NCBI GenBank assembly: GCA_963720675.1
Contig: CAVRGH010000009.1
Coordinates: 1 to 31,694, forward strand
Length of the DNA: 31,694 nucleotides
From: JALHSW01 sp963720675
Lineage (GTDB): Bacteria > Actinomycetota > Acidimicrobiia > IMCC26256 > PALSA-555
Direction of reading: 5' to 3'
A program made the translations under genes and the position numbers. Shown piece after piece: positions 15,331 through 24,069 of this stretch. The notes beneath the pieces were generated by a model that worked only from the letters and a program-made list of their open reading frames with translations, searched no databases and had not been told where the DNA came from. Every line of letters begins with the position of its first letter. The stretch's first letter is position 1.

Positions 15331-16572
15331 TCAAGGCGTCGGGCAGTCCTGACCCGTGTAGGCGTCGAAGAACGTCCCGGTCACCGGCTTGACCTTTTGT
15401 CCCTTCTTGGTCAGCTTCACCGCGAGCTCGCACGCGTTGAAGATCCGGGGAAGGGGGAGGCCGACGTCGGCAGACGTCGTCCACTGCAGCGGCGGGGTGA
15501 GCCCGGTCTCGAGCCCGGTCGTGGTGTTCAACGCATCGAAGATCGCCGCCGAGGTCACGTCCGGGACACCTTCGGCGACCTGGGCGAGCACCTGCATCGA
15601 GACCCACGAGTTGAGCCGGAAGCCGGTCGTCTCCTTGTAGCCCGCCGCCTTCATGTCCTTCTGGAAGCGGGTGCCCTCCGGCGTCTTGACGCTGAGCGGC
15701 GGGAGGTACGCCGGACCCTGGATGATCCCGGCTGCGTCCGCCCCGAGCGCGTCGCGGAACGCGCCGGGCTCGGTGGAGATCACGGCCAGCTTCACGTTCG
15801 GGTCGGCCTGCTTCGCGGCCTGCACGAAGTTGACAGCGTCCTGGCCGCTGACCGCGACGAGGATGCCGTCCGTCCCGTTCGCGAGTGCAGCCTCGACGTA
15901 GCTCGACATGTCCGGCGCGTTCTGGGGCACCGGGACGTCGTTGTTCAGGGTCTGGCCGACCTTCGCGAGCGTCGCGTCGGCGAAGCTCGGGATGATGGCT
16001 GCTGCCGCGAGGTCGACGCGGGCGATGCTGATCTTCTTCGCACCGTCGTCGGCAAGGAAGCGCGGGAGGTTGCCGGCCGTCGCGGGGAGCCCCCCGGTGA
16101 TCGGGAACGACGCCGCCGACGTGAAGTCGTCCGCACTGGCGACGATCACGCCGAGCGAAGGGATCTTGTTCTCCACCATCAGTGGCATGAAGCTGCCCGA
16201 GTGGGGCGTGATCGAACCGATGAGCGCCACGACGCCCTCGTCGACCGCGGTGCGCCCGCACTCCGCGGCCGTGTTCGGGTCGTTGTTGGTGTCGCAGACG
16301 AGCACCTTCACGGGTCGGCCACCGATGCCGTCCTGCTTGTTCAGCGCCTTCGCCGCGGCCTTTGCTCCGTCCGGGACCTCGGGGTTCGAGACGCCGGCCG
16401 ACTTCTCGTAGATGACCATGACCTTGACCGGATCACCGCTCGGCTTGGTGGCCACGCTCGCCGAGATCGGCGAGGCGATGGCGCCGAGGGCGAGCGCGAC
16501 GACCGCAACCACTCCGACGATCCGCGCGCCCACGTGCGGCACGCCTCTCCTGGTCCTTCGAGCTTCCCGCAT
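15331..16572 (-). CDS. Liv-type extracellular substrate-binding protein
   Basis: An intact 413-residue type-1 periplasmic-binding-fold protein. The N-terminus has positive residues, then the hydrophobic stretch IVGVVAVVALALGAIASPIS, followed by VKVMVIYEKSAGVSNPEVPD, the usual opening of branched-chain amino acid/amide receptors. Later segments GRPVKVLVCDTNNDPNTAAE, IGSITPHSGSFMPLM and EKNKIP-like loops (here VENKIPSLGV) fit the family. No lipobox cysteine is seen near the end of the hydrophobic stretch, unlike most Gram-positive receptors, so anchoring by lipid is not supported. Start ATG 16570-16572 has a G-rich ribosome site on the minus strand. It is first in the operon with the fused ABC transporter; its promoter region holds palindrome copy 3. 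Ligand unknown. Confidence 0.88.
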   Translation of the reverse strand: MREARRTRRGVPHVGARIVGVVAVVALALGAIASPISASVATKPSGDPVKVMVIYEKSAGVSNPEVPDGAKAAAKALNKQDGIGGRPVKVLVCDTNNDPNTAAECGRTAVDEGVVALIGSITPHSGSFMPLMVENKIPSLGVIVASADDFTSAASFPITGGLPATAGNLPRFLADDGAKKISIARVDLAAAAIIPSFADATLAKVGQTLNNDVPVPQNAPDMSSYVEAALANGTDGILVAVSGQDAVNFVQAAKQADPNVKLAVISTEPGAFRDALGADAAGIIQGPAYLPPLSVKTPEGTRFQKDMKAAGYKETTGFRLNSWVSMQVLAQVAEGVPDVTSAAIFDALNTTTGLETGLTPPLQWTTSADVGLPLPRIFNACELAVKLTKKGQKVKPVTGTFFDAYTGQDCPTP

Positions 16573-16628
16573 GCGACTCCCCCCGGGTCGACCGGCCTCG
16601 CGACCGGTGGCGTGAATCCGTGCCGAAA

Positions 16629-16644
16629 GTTAGTTACGGTTCAC
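16629..16644. promoter_or_regulatory. 16-bp palindromic operator, copy 3
   Basis: GTTAGTTACGGTTCAC fits GTNARYNNNNRYTNAC. It sits between the divergent transporter operon (start 16572, minus) and crotonase operon (start 16712, plus), 57 bp and 68 bp from the two start codons, so one protein could govern both directions. Confidence 0.6.
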
Positions 16645-16711
16645 ATCGGGGTCAAGGAAAGACCCCGGGCACCCGGGATCCGGGATGCCGCCGGGGACCG
16701 GAGGACGACCG

Positions 16712-17518
16712 GTGCAGCTCACGACCATCCGCTACGAGCCGGGCGACGACGGCGTCGCCGTGATCACCCTCGACCGCCCGGACGCGCTCAACGCCGCGAC
16801 CTACGAGATGGAGGAAGAGCTGCTCGACGTGTTCGCCGGAGCCGACGCCGACGACACCGTCCGGGCCCTGGTGCTCACCGGCGCCGGACGCGCGTTCTGC
16901 GCCGGCGACGACGTGAAGAAGGCCTGGGGCGACCCGCGGATGGAGGCGACCCTCGCCGAGCTCGCCGGACCGGCGCCACCACTCACCCCGCTGCTCGCCT
17001 GCATGCTCGACCTCGACACGCCGATCGTCGCGGCGGTCAACGGCGTGGCCCTGGGCATCGGGATGGACCTGGCGGTCCTGTGCGACGTGCGAGTCGCCTC
17101 GGACGAGGCCCGCTTCGGCCAGCTCTTCGTCAAGATGGGTCTGAGCGCGGACGTGACCGGGTACTGGCTCCTCCCCCGGATCGTCGGTGCCGCGCACGCG
17201 TCCGAGCTCCTCCTGACCGGAGCGACGATCACCGCCGACGATGCCCTGCGCATCGGTCTCGTCACGCGCGTCGTCGCGGCCGACGAGCTCGTCGCCGACG
17301 CCCGTGCCGTCGCGGCGCGTATCGCGGCCAACCCGCCGCTGGCGACCCGCGCCATCAAGCGGGGCCTGCGCTTGGGAGTGGGGCGCGACCGTGACGAGCT
17401 CGGCGACCTGGCGACCTTCGTCGGTCACTCGCTCGCCGAGCTCTTCACCACCGAGGATCACCGGGAGGCGGTGCAGGCCTTCATGGAGCGTCGGCCGGGA
17501 AGGTTCACGGGCCGATGA
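16712..17518 (+). CDS. Enoyl-CoA hydratase/isomerase family protein (second crotonase)
   Basis: An intact crotonase of 268 residues from the GTG at 16712, chosen because GGAGGA (16700-16705) lies 6 bases upstream; an in-frame ATG at 16685 would add nine residues without a ribosome site. Landmarks: DRPDALNA, oxyanion segment TGAGRAFCAGDDVKKAWGD, second segment NGVALGIGMDLAVLCDVRVA, then FVKMGLSADVTGYWLLPRIV. The usual hydratase glutamates are not in place, and the GLSADVTGYW segment is nearer to isomerase-type members, so the reaction is uncertain. It is the first gene of a coupled operon: its TGA overlaps the next ATG (ATGA at 17515-17518). Confidence 0.85.
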   Translation: MQLTTIRYEPGDDGVAVITLDRPDALNAATYEMEEELLDVFAGADADDTVRALVLTGAGRAFCAGDDVKKAWGDPRMEATLAELAGPAPPLTPLLACMLDLDTPIVAAVNGVALGIGMDLAVLCDVRVASDEARFGQLFVKMGLSADVTGYWLLPRIVGAAHASELLLTGATITADDALRIGLVTRVVAADELVADARAVAARIAANPPLATRAIKRGLRLGVGRDRDELGDLATFVGHSLAELFTTEDHREAVQAFMERRPGRFTGR

Positions 17519-17919
17519 CGACCGAGGCCGTCGCCACCCGATTCGTCGAGGCCCTGGCCGGGCCCGACGTCGAAGCACTTCGGACGATGATCGCCCCGCA
17601 CGCGCGCTGCTGGATCAACATCGGGCCCGCCGAGCTCTCCCGGGACGACCGGCTCACGATGCTCGGGGTCGAGCGCGCACACCTCCGGACGCTCGCCTTC
17701 GCGGACGTCCGCACCCACCCGACCTCCGACGGCTTCGTGGTCCAGCTCACGACCTCGGCCACGACCACCGACGGCGTGGAGCTCCACATCCCGGTGTGCC
17801 TCGTCGCACGGCTCGACGATGTGGGAACGATCGTCCGCCTCGACGAGTACGCCGACTCGGCCCCGGCAGCACCATTGCTCGAGGCGATGCAGCTCGACGC
17901 GATGCAGGCAGGGTCGTGA
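17515..17919 (+). CDS. SnoaL/NTF2-like protein
   Basis: A 134-residue intact protein with the cone-fold pattern: an N-terminal helix (VATRFVEALAGPDVEALRTM), then a strand-rich part (RCWINIGPAEL, VRTHPTSDGFVVQLTTSATT, VELHIPVCLVARLDDVGTIV) and the typical RLDEYAD ending of SnoaL-like proteins. Members serve as small ketosteroid-isomerase-like or cyclase enzymes, or as non-catalytic ligand-binding partners. Its ATG overlaps the crotonase stop, and its own TGA overlaps the PhyH start (TGATG, 17917-17921). Tight coupling suggests it acts on the same substrate as the flanking enzymes. No catalytic residue can be assigned with confidence. Confidence 0.75.
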   Translation: MTTEAVATRFVEALAGPDVEALRTMIAPHARCWINIGPAELSRDDRLTMLGVERAHLRTLAFADVRTHPTSDGFVVQLTTSATTTDGVELHIPVCLVARLDDVGTIVRLDEYADSAPAAPLLEAMQLDAMQAGS

Positions 17920-18784
17920 TGGCCGAGATCGAGGGCGGGACGTTCACCCAGGCCGCGCCGGCGACCGAGGCGCAGGCGCGCGTCAGCCGCCGCATCGAGG
18001 AGCTGGGCCTGGCCGGCAACCTCGCCGAGCTCGAGCACCGGGGCTACACGATCGTCCCCGACGCAGCACCGCCCGCTCTTCGACGAGATCCGCGACGCGA
18101 TCGTCGACGTGACCCGCGAGCATCGAGCGCGCGGCGTCGAGCCGTTCAACTTCGGCCCCAACACGTCGATGGTCTACCGGATGCTCGCCCGGCACGACGC
18201 GTGCCGCGCGTGCGGTGCTGACCCCGAAGCTCACTGCGTTGCTGGCCGCGCTGCTCGGCGAGGGCTACGTCGCCCAGGTGGCCACCGGCAGCATCCTCGA
18301 TCGGGGTTCGCACCTCGGTCCCCTGCACGCGGACAACCAGTTCTTCCCCGACCCCTTTCCCAGCCAGGTGCACGTCGCGACGGCCATCTGGTGCTGCGAC
18401 CCGTTCGGGGCGGACGAGGGGTCGACGCACATCGTCCCGGGGAGCAATCACCGGTTCCGACACCCGCGCCCGGGGGAAGGCGTCGACGAGGCGATCCCGA
18501 TCGTCGCGGCACCCGGCTCGATCGTCCTCTGGACCGGACACACCTGGCACCGCAGCGGTGCGCGCACCGCGCCCGGGCAGCGGGTGGCGCTGCACACCGG
18601 GTTCTCGCGACCGCACGTGCGCGCGTTCGAGGCCTACACGCCGGAGGAGATCGAACGACTCGTGGCCCTCGACGCCCGGTTCACCCGGCTGGTCGGTGCC
18701 GATCTCCCCTACGACTCCGTCGCCGACTCGCCCGACGCCATGAAGCTGCTCGCGTTGGCGGCGACGACCCAGGCCCAGGCCTGA
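17919..18784 (+). CDS. PhyH-family 2-oxoglutarate/Fe(II) dioxygenase (1 of 2), two frameshifts
   Basis: The N-terminal part (MAEIEGGTFTQ..., AELEHRGYTIVPD) starts at the ATG coupled to the SnoaL-like gene. The frame changes near 18065-18075 (to LFDEIRDAIVDVTREHRARG...FNFGPNTSMVYRMLARHD) and again near 18200-18215 (to VLTPKLTALLAALLGEGYVA). The rest is continuous and holds the iron-binding H-x-D in GPLHADNQFFPDPFP, the distal His in WTGHTWHRSGARTAPGQRVA, and a nearby Arg suited to 2-oxoglutarate. Phytanoyl-CoA-dioxygenase relatives hydroxylate acyl-CoA or other lipids. Its operon with a crotonase suggests an acyl-CoA substrate. The first half is much weaker evidence than the second because of the breaks. 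Confidence 0.78.
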
Positions 18785-18790
18785 TCGGCG

Positions 18791-19860
18791 TCAGCCCGAC
18801 GTCACCAGGCGTCGGCACGCGTCGAGCACGGCCCGGTGCACCCGGGCGAGCAGCGCGCCGGAGGTGACCGCGGCCGCACGGTCGTCGGCCGTGTGGAACC
18901 GCGTGAAGCCGCCGACGAAGGAGATGATCGGGACACCGAGCGGCCGCCACTCTTCACCCTCGCCGGGCCAGGTCGACAGGCCCGCCATCACGGTGAACGA
19001 CGCCGGCTCGAGGATCCGCCCGAGGTCCGCGACGCCCGGGTCGTCCACGCCGCCCGCGAACGCGAGGCGCAGGTCCCCGAGCTCGAGCGAGCCGTCGGCC
19101 GCGCGATCGGCGGCCGCGAGGCCCGCGCCGAGATGGATCACCCGCGGGGCGTGAGCCGGTGGCCCGCCAGGAACGACCGGGCGCCGAGGTGCTCGAGCTC
19201 GTGGCCGGTCGTCCCGACCACGAGCACCGGCAGATCCGGCGCGAGCGTGGCCGCGAGCTCGAGCGCGAGCGCGATGCCGGTGCCGCGTTCGCCGGCGCAG
19301 GCGAACCAGCCGGTGAGCGGTGTGGTCACGACGACCGGTGCGTCGTCATCGCCCCAGCGAGCGACGACGGTGGCGGACCGGCCGGGCACGAGGCGGGCGT
19401 CCAGCCCGAGACGCACGGCGCCGGCGAGCAGCGACCCGGTCTCGGCGCCGGCGACCAGCACCGCCGGCGGGCCCGCGCCCGGCGATGCCGGCCGGTTCAT
19501 CGCCACGAGGTGGCCGTCGACGTGGCGGGTCGCGAGGACGGCGGCGCGCGCCCCGCTCGCGCGCGCCGCGCCGAGGACCTCATCGAGGTGGGTCCCCAAC
19601 GCACGGCCGGGGTCGACCTCGGCGACGAACGGCGCGTCGACGTCGAGCGCTCCGAGGCCGGAGTAGGCCAGCGGGAGCGACCCGACCTCACGACCGTCGA
19701 TGTCGACCCGGGACCGTGCGTCGTAGCGATCGAAGTCGTACGCGTGGCTCTGCACCACCGCACCACGGGCGCGCAGCGCGTCCGAGAACCAGGCGCGCGT
19801 CCGGTCGTCGGCACTCGTGCCGGTGCGGTGGTCGCCGAAGGACTCGTACTCCTCGACCAA
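18791..19860 (-). CDS. M28-like peptidase-fold protein, frameshifted, start uncertain
   Basis: The upstream part (VEEYESFGDHRTGTSADDRT..., DGREVGSLPLAYSGLGALD, a PA-like insertion, VLVVGTTGHELEHLGARSFL) and downstream part (IHLGAGLAAADRAADGSLEL...) make one M28/aminopeptidase-fold protein. They are split by an indel at the GGGG run 19146-19149 (minus CCCC). Where M28 enzymes have the first metal ligands (H-x-D after a V-V-V strand) this reads VVVTTPLTGWFACAGERGTG, so at least those two are missing; the GHELEHLGA helix keeps a Glu. It may be inactive or a divergent hydrolase. The listed start is a TTG at 19860; the coding signal seems to extend a little further upstream, with an in-register ATG only after another indel. 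It is divergent from amidase 2. Confidence 0.65.
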
Positions 19861-19946
19861 CGAGTACAGGCGGTCACCGAGAGCGTCGCGGTCGCTGCGG
19901 CGTCCATCGATTGCACCCTACCGACGGTGTCGATAGCGTCCGACCG

Positions 19947-21408
19947 ATGCGAGAGGTTGCCCTCCTCGACGCGACCGCCCAGGCCGAGCTCGTCCGCGCG
20001 GGCGAGGTCAGCGCGGCGGAGCTCATCGACACGGCGATCGACGCGGTCGAACGGCTCGATCCCGAGCTGAACGCAGTCATCCACCGCCGCTTCGACGAGG
20101 CCCGATCCGAGGTCGCCGGTGAGCCACGCGACGCGCCGTTCTTCGGGGTGCCGTATCTCGTGAAAGATCTGGGCGCCAGCGGCCAGGTCGACGGGTCGCC
20201 GTTCCACCGCGGGAACCGGGCGCTACGCGACGCGGGCTTCGTCTACCGCGGCGGTGACTCCGCGGTCGTCCGGCGTCTGCGCGACGCGGGATTCGCGATC
20301 ATCGGGAAGACGAACACCCCCGAGCTCGGGTTCTCGGCCACCACCGAACCGGAGGCGTACGGCCCGACGCACAACCCGTGGGACACGACGCGGACGCCGG
20401 CCGGTTCCAGCGGCGGCTCGGCTGCCGCGGTCAGCGCGGGGGTGGTGCCGGCCGCCGGGGCGAGTGACGGCGGCGGATCGATCCGCATGCCCGCGAGCGC
20501 GTGCGGGCTCGTCGGCCTCAAGGTCTCGCGCGGGCGGGTGTCGTCCGGGCCCCACAGCGGAGCGCCGGGCGGGGGGAACTCGGTGGAGCACTGTCTGACC
20601 ACGAGCGTGCGGGACACCGCGGCCCTGCTCGACGTCCTCGCCGGGCCCGAGCCGGGTGACCCGGTCATCGCGCCCGCACCGACGCGGCCGTTCGCCGCCG
20701 AGGTCGGGGCCGATCCCGGTCGGCTGCGCGTGGGCTACCGCACCGACGGGCTCCTCGGTCCGGTCCACGCCGACTGCGTCGCCGCGGTCGAGGACGTGGC
20801 CCGGTTGCTCGAGGAGCTGGGCCACGACGTCGAGAGCTCGTGGCCCGAGGCGATCGACGATCCGACCGCGGGGTTCGAGGGCATCATGCCCGCCCACGCC
20901 GCCGGCACCGCGGTGTCGGTGGAGCGGGTCGCGCGGCGACCTCGGACGCGCGGTCACCGCGGCCGACTTCGAGGCCCGCACGTGGGGCGAGGTGGAGTCC
21001 GGAAGGGGGTTCGACGCGCCACAGGTCCTGCTCGCCCTCGAGCTGGTGATCGACTGGTCACGCCGGATCTCGCGCTGGTGGGGCGACCGGGACGTGCTGA
21101 TGACCCCGACGCTCGGGATCCCGCCCCCGCCCCTGGGCTATCTGTCCTGGGAGGACCCGGACGCCCTCATGCACATGGTCGAGTTCAGCCCGTTCTGCTC
21201 GGTGTGGAACTGGACCGGACAGCCCGCCATCAGCCTGCCCCTCGGTGAGAGCTCGGAGGGTCTGCCCATCGGCGTGATGTTGGTGGGTGCGTACGGGCGT
21301 GAGGACCTGCTCCTCCGACTCGCCGCCCAGCTCGAGACGGCGCGTCCCTGGCGAGACCGGCGTCCGCCGCTGCACGCGGCGCGACCCGATCCCGCGCGCG
21401 CGTCCTGA
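19947..21408 (+). CDS. Amidase-signature family hydrolase (2 of 3), frameshifted
   Basis: ATG at 19947. The triad is present: Lys in FGVPYLVKDLGAS, cis-Ser in PAGSSGGSAAAVSAG, and nucleophile Ser in ASDGGGSIRMPASACGLVG. The protein runs intact to about 20930 (...AVSVERVA), then an indel near 20930-20942 shifts it to DLGRAVTAADFEARTWGEVE and on to VWNWTGQPAISLPLGESSEG, the normal family C-terminus. Total about 485 residues. It is less similar to the other two amidases than they are to each other: it begins MREVALLDATAQAELVR and has PYLVKD rather than PISIKD. No palindromic operator is seen in the 86-bp gap to the M28-like gene, so it may lie outside the shared control. The bond cleaved is not predictable. 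Confidence 0.85.
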
Positions 21409-21416
21409 GTCGCGGC

Positions 21417-22584
21417 TCAGACGCTGAGCAGCGTGCACCCGCTCACGCCGGGCGCGCCGTAGACCTGGGTGAAGCCCACCTTCGGGTCGCCGGGCACCTG
21501 GCGCTCGCCGGCGTCGCCACGGAGCTGGAGCACGATCTCGTGCACCTGGCGCATCCCCGATGCGCCGATCGGTTCGCCGTTGGCGATCAGCCCGCCGTCG
21601 GTGTTCACGGGGAGCCGCCCGCCGATCTCGGTCTCGCCGGCGGCGAGCATCCGCTCCTGCTCACCGTCGGCGCAGAGCCCGGTCTCGGCCAGGTGCATGA
21701 TCTCGGCACCCGACTCGCTGTCCTGGACCTGGGCGACGTCGACGTCCTCGGGCGCGATGCCGGCCTGCTCGAAGCACGCCTGCCGCGGCCTGCACCGTCG
21801 GTGAGGTCCCGCGATCGATCGACACCCAGGGCGCGAACACCTCGAAGGAGCCCCACTTCCGGGTCCGGATGGCGACCGACCGCAGGTAGACCGGCCGGTC
21901 GGTGTAGCTGGCGTGCGCGCTCGGCGCTGCAGAGCACGACGGCCACTGCCCCCTCGTCGGGTGAGCAGAACATGTACTGCGTGAACGGGTAGTTGAGCAT
22001 CCGGGACTCGAGGATCTCCTCCTCGCTGAACGGCTTGCGCCGCCAGGCGTTCGGGTTCAAGCGCGCCGTTGCGGAAGTTCTTGGCCGCGACCCGCGAGCG
22101 AGGCGTGGCTGATGCCGAAGTCGTGCATGTACCGGTTGATCTTCATGGCGAAGAACTGCGTGGTGATCATCATCCCGAGGTCTCCGTACCAGTGCGGCAG
22201 ACCACTCTGCTCGGGCTTCGCGTTGAAGTGACCACGCGCGTGCTTGTCGAAGCCCACGCAGACCCCGAGGTCGTACGCACCCGACTCGATCAGTGCGGCC
22301 CCCATCGCGAGCGTGCTCCCGGCGGTGGCACAGCCGTTGTGCACGTTCGTGAACTGGATGCCGGTGAGGCCGAGCTGGCTGACGAGCGCGTCGGCCTGAC
22401 TCGACTCCTCGCTCCCCTCCAACATGGCGCCCATGCTCCCGCCGAACGCGAACTGCATGTCGGGCCACGTCAGCCCCGCGTCGGCGACCGCCTGGCGGAT
22501 CGCGTAGGCGCCGAGGTCGAGGCCGGTCGGACCTTCGAACCGGCCGAAGGGGTGGATCCCGACACCGACGATGGCAACGTTCAT
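21417..22584 (-). CDS. Ltp-like thiolase-fold protein, three frameshifts
   Basis: The start MNVAIVGVGIHPFGRFEG and nucleophile region NVHNGCATAGSTLAMG (Cys about 85) are in one frame. Then SEEEILESRMLNYPFTQYMF, YTDRPVYLRSVAIRTRKWGS and CFEQAGIAPEDVDV appear in successive frames, with breaks near 22070, 21922 and 21787. The C-terminal part reads GGLIANGEPIGASGMRQVHE, with Glu where classical thiolases have the His of GHP, and QVYGAPGVSG in place of HNLGG. This combination is typical of the lipid-transfer/Ltp2-like branch that can act as aldolase with an OB-fold partner. Its ATG overlaps the stop of the zinc-ribbon/OB-fold gene (ATGA), supporting a heteromer. Retention of Cys leaves thiolase activity open. 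Confidence 0.78.
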
Positions 22585-23021
22585 GGCGAGCCTCCCGACA
22601 CCGGACCGAACGCGTACGTCATGACCTGCGTGCCGTCCGGTTCGGTGCGGAACGGCACGATCACCAGCTCCAGCTCCATCCCGATCGTCAGGTCGGCGGG
22701 ATCGGAGAGGGTCAGGCGCGTCTCCACCATGACCTCACCCGGGAGCTCCACGTACCCGAGGCCGAAGCCGGTGAAGCTCGCCTCGGTCTCCGGGCCCGTG
22801 TACGGCCACTTGGGCAGGAAGCCCTGCGTGGTGAAGGTCCAGAGGCTTCCGCGCCGGCGAGCTCGTGCCGCTCCACCTCGCTGCTCCCGCAGCGCGGCGC
22901 AGCTCGGTGCCATGGGAAACATGACCGTGCCGCACACGGTGCAGCGCGTGCCGAGGAGCCGGGGCTCGTCGGACGGCCAGGTGAACAGGTCCGCAGCGAT
23001 GGGGATGGACGTCGGCGGCAT
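22581..23021 (-). CDS. Zinc-ribbon/OB-fold protein (DUF35 type), partner of the Ltp-like thiolase
   Basis: The N-terminal helix (MPPTSIPIAADLFTWPSDEP) is followed by a zinc knuckle GTRCTVCGTVMFP. The frame as written then gives a nonsensical stretch, but one frame over the same bases read CAACGSSEVERHELAG, restoring the second Cys pair. The normal frame resumes at LWTFTTQGFLPKWPYTGPET, so two compensating indels lie near 22860-22900. The OB-fold follows (FTGFGLGYVELPGEVMVETR) and ends FGPVSGGSP. DUF35 proteins bind thiolase-fold partners and channel or shape acyl-CoA substrates. It starts 5 bp after the PhyH stop and overlaps the thiolase start by 3 bp. Confidence 0.8.
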   Translation of the reverse strand: MPPTSIPIAADLFTWPSDEPRLLGTRCTVCGTVMFPMAPSCAALREQRGGAARARRRGSLWTFTTQGFLPKWPYTGPETEASFTGFGLGYVELPGEVMVETRLTLSDPADLTIGMELELVIVPFRTEPDGTQVMTYAFGPVSGGSP

Positions 23022-23026
23022 CGGGA

Positions 23027-23923
23027 TCAGTCCCAGGGTGTCCGGGCCACGGCGGTGCCGACCTTCGCCAGGTCGGGACCTTCCTCGGTGGTGCCGCCGG
23101 GCAGGTGTCGCCCCAGCAGGGTGGCGAACCGCGGCGAGCGCGCGGCCTCCGGAAGTGTGGGCGTGTGCCCGCGATAGTCCTCGAGCGGGGCGACGAACAT
23201 GCGCGAGTACGCGTACGCGAGCCCGGCCCGGAGGCCGGGGACGGTCCGCCCGAACGATCCGTGCCACAACGCGCCGTGATGGACGAGCAGGGAGCCCCGG
23301 GATGCCTCCACCGGCACCGCGCGCTCGACGGCCTCGCCCGGTTCCGGGTGCCGCGCCTCGCGATGGCTCCCGGGCACGTACGCGAACGCGCCCTCTCATC
23401 GCGTGTAGCGCGTGAGCAGCAGCGTCGCCCCGGCGATCAGCGCGTACGGCGGGAACGGGTCGGGCACCATCTGCTGGTCGCTGTGCAGGCCGAGCTGGAG
23501 CCCGGGCACGGGCGGCTCGCTCGGGCCCTTCATGAACACGGTCGTCGCATGCAGGATGCACTGCTCGCCGAGGAGGTGGTCCACGAGCGCCCGCATCACC
23601 GGGTGGAGCAGCCATTCCTGGAACATCTCGTCCTCGAAGAGGAGGTAGTACAGCGTCGGGAAGCACACGTTGACGTGCGTCGCGCCCGACGCGACGTCGG
23701 GCCGCACGCCGTTGCGCTGCTCCATGAGATCGAGCACGCGCTCGAACATGCGGTCGGCGAGCTCCACCCCGCCGACGCGCTCGGGTGGCACCACCGTGAG
23801 ACCGACGTCGTCGAGCTCGGCGGCGAACGGCCCGAGCTCGAGCCGATCGAGCTCGTGGCGGATGCGCAGCTCTGCGGCCCCGCGTTGCTCCAACGTCGCG
23901 TGTTGCTCCAACGTCGTCGTCAC
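23027..23923 (-). CDS. PhyH-family 2-oxoglutarate/Fe(II) dioxygenase (2 of 2), frameshifted
   Basis: GTG start (23921-23923). The first 175 residues include GLHSDQQMVPDPFPPYALIA with the iron-binding H-x-D and end at an out-of-frame TGA. The protein continues one frame over with GAFAYVPGSHREARHPEPGE, then VHHGALWHGSFGRTVPGLRA with the distal His and the 2-oxoglutarate-binding Arg region. The indel lies near 23385-23400. The family hydroxylates lipid or acyl-CoA carbons. It leads an operon with the OB-fold protein and the Ltp-like thiolase, which suggests hydroxylation followed by C-C cleavage. A palindromic operator is 48 bp upstream of the start. An 18-bp repeat encodes TLEQ twice at its N-terminus. 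Confidence 0.82.
23884..23916. repeat. Direct repeat inside the PhyH N-terminus
   Basis: GTTGCTCCAACGTCG occurs at 23884-23898 and again at 23902-23916, an 18-bp period that keeps frame. On the minus strand it encodes TLEQHA-TLEQRG near residue 4 of the PhyH protein. It is probably a small in-frame duplication in a flexible leader. Confidence 0.85.
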
Positions 23924-23971
23924 CTTCGGTTGTCAGCGTCCGGTCGTCAGCGTCGATCTGCACCCGGGATA

Positions 23972-23987
23972 GTGAACAGAGGTTAAC
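23972..23987. promoter_or_regulatory. 16-bp palindromic operator, copy 4
   Basis: GTGAACAGAGGTTAAC fits GTNARYNNNNRYTNAC at every fixed position. It lies between the PhyH-OB-fold-thiolase operon (start 23923, minus) and the acyl-CoA dehydrogenase (start 24070, plus). Confidence 0.65.
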
Positions 23988-24069
23988 CTCGGGCCGGCCC
24001 GGCTGCCATGACGGGCCTGCTGCCGCCTACCCGCCGGGACCGCGGCGACCTCGACCGGAGCCGATCCCC

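Noticed and set aside
13269..15392. A 707-codon open frame on the plus strand
   Set aside because: It is antisense to the Liv fusion, which has two Walker A motifs and permease signatures; the reverse frame is a charged low-complexity string without motifs.
21405..21420. Hairpin CTGAG-N6-CTCAG between amidase 2 and thiolase 2
   Set aside because: A 5-bp stem is too weak to call a terminator in DNA of this GC content.
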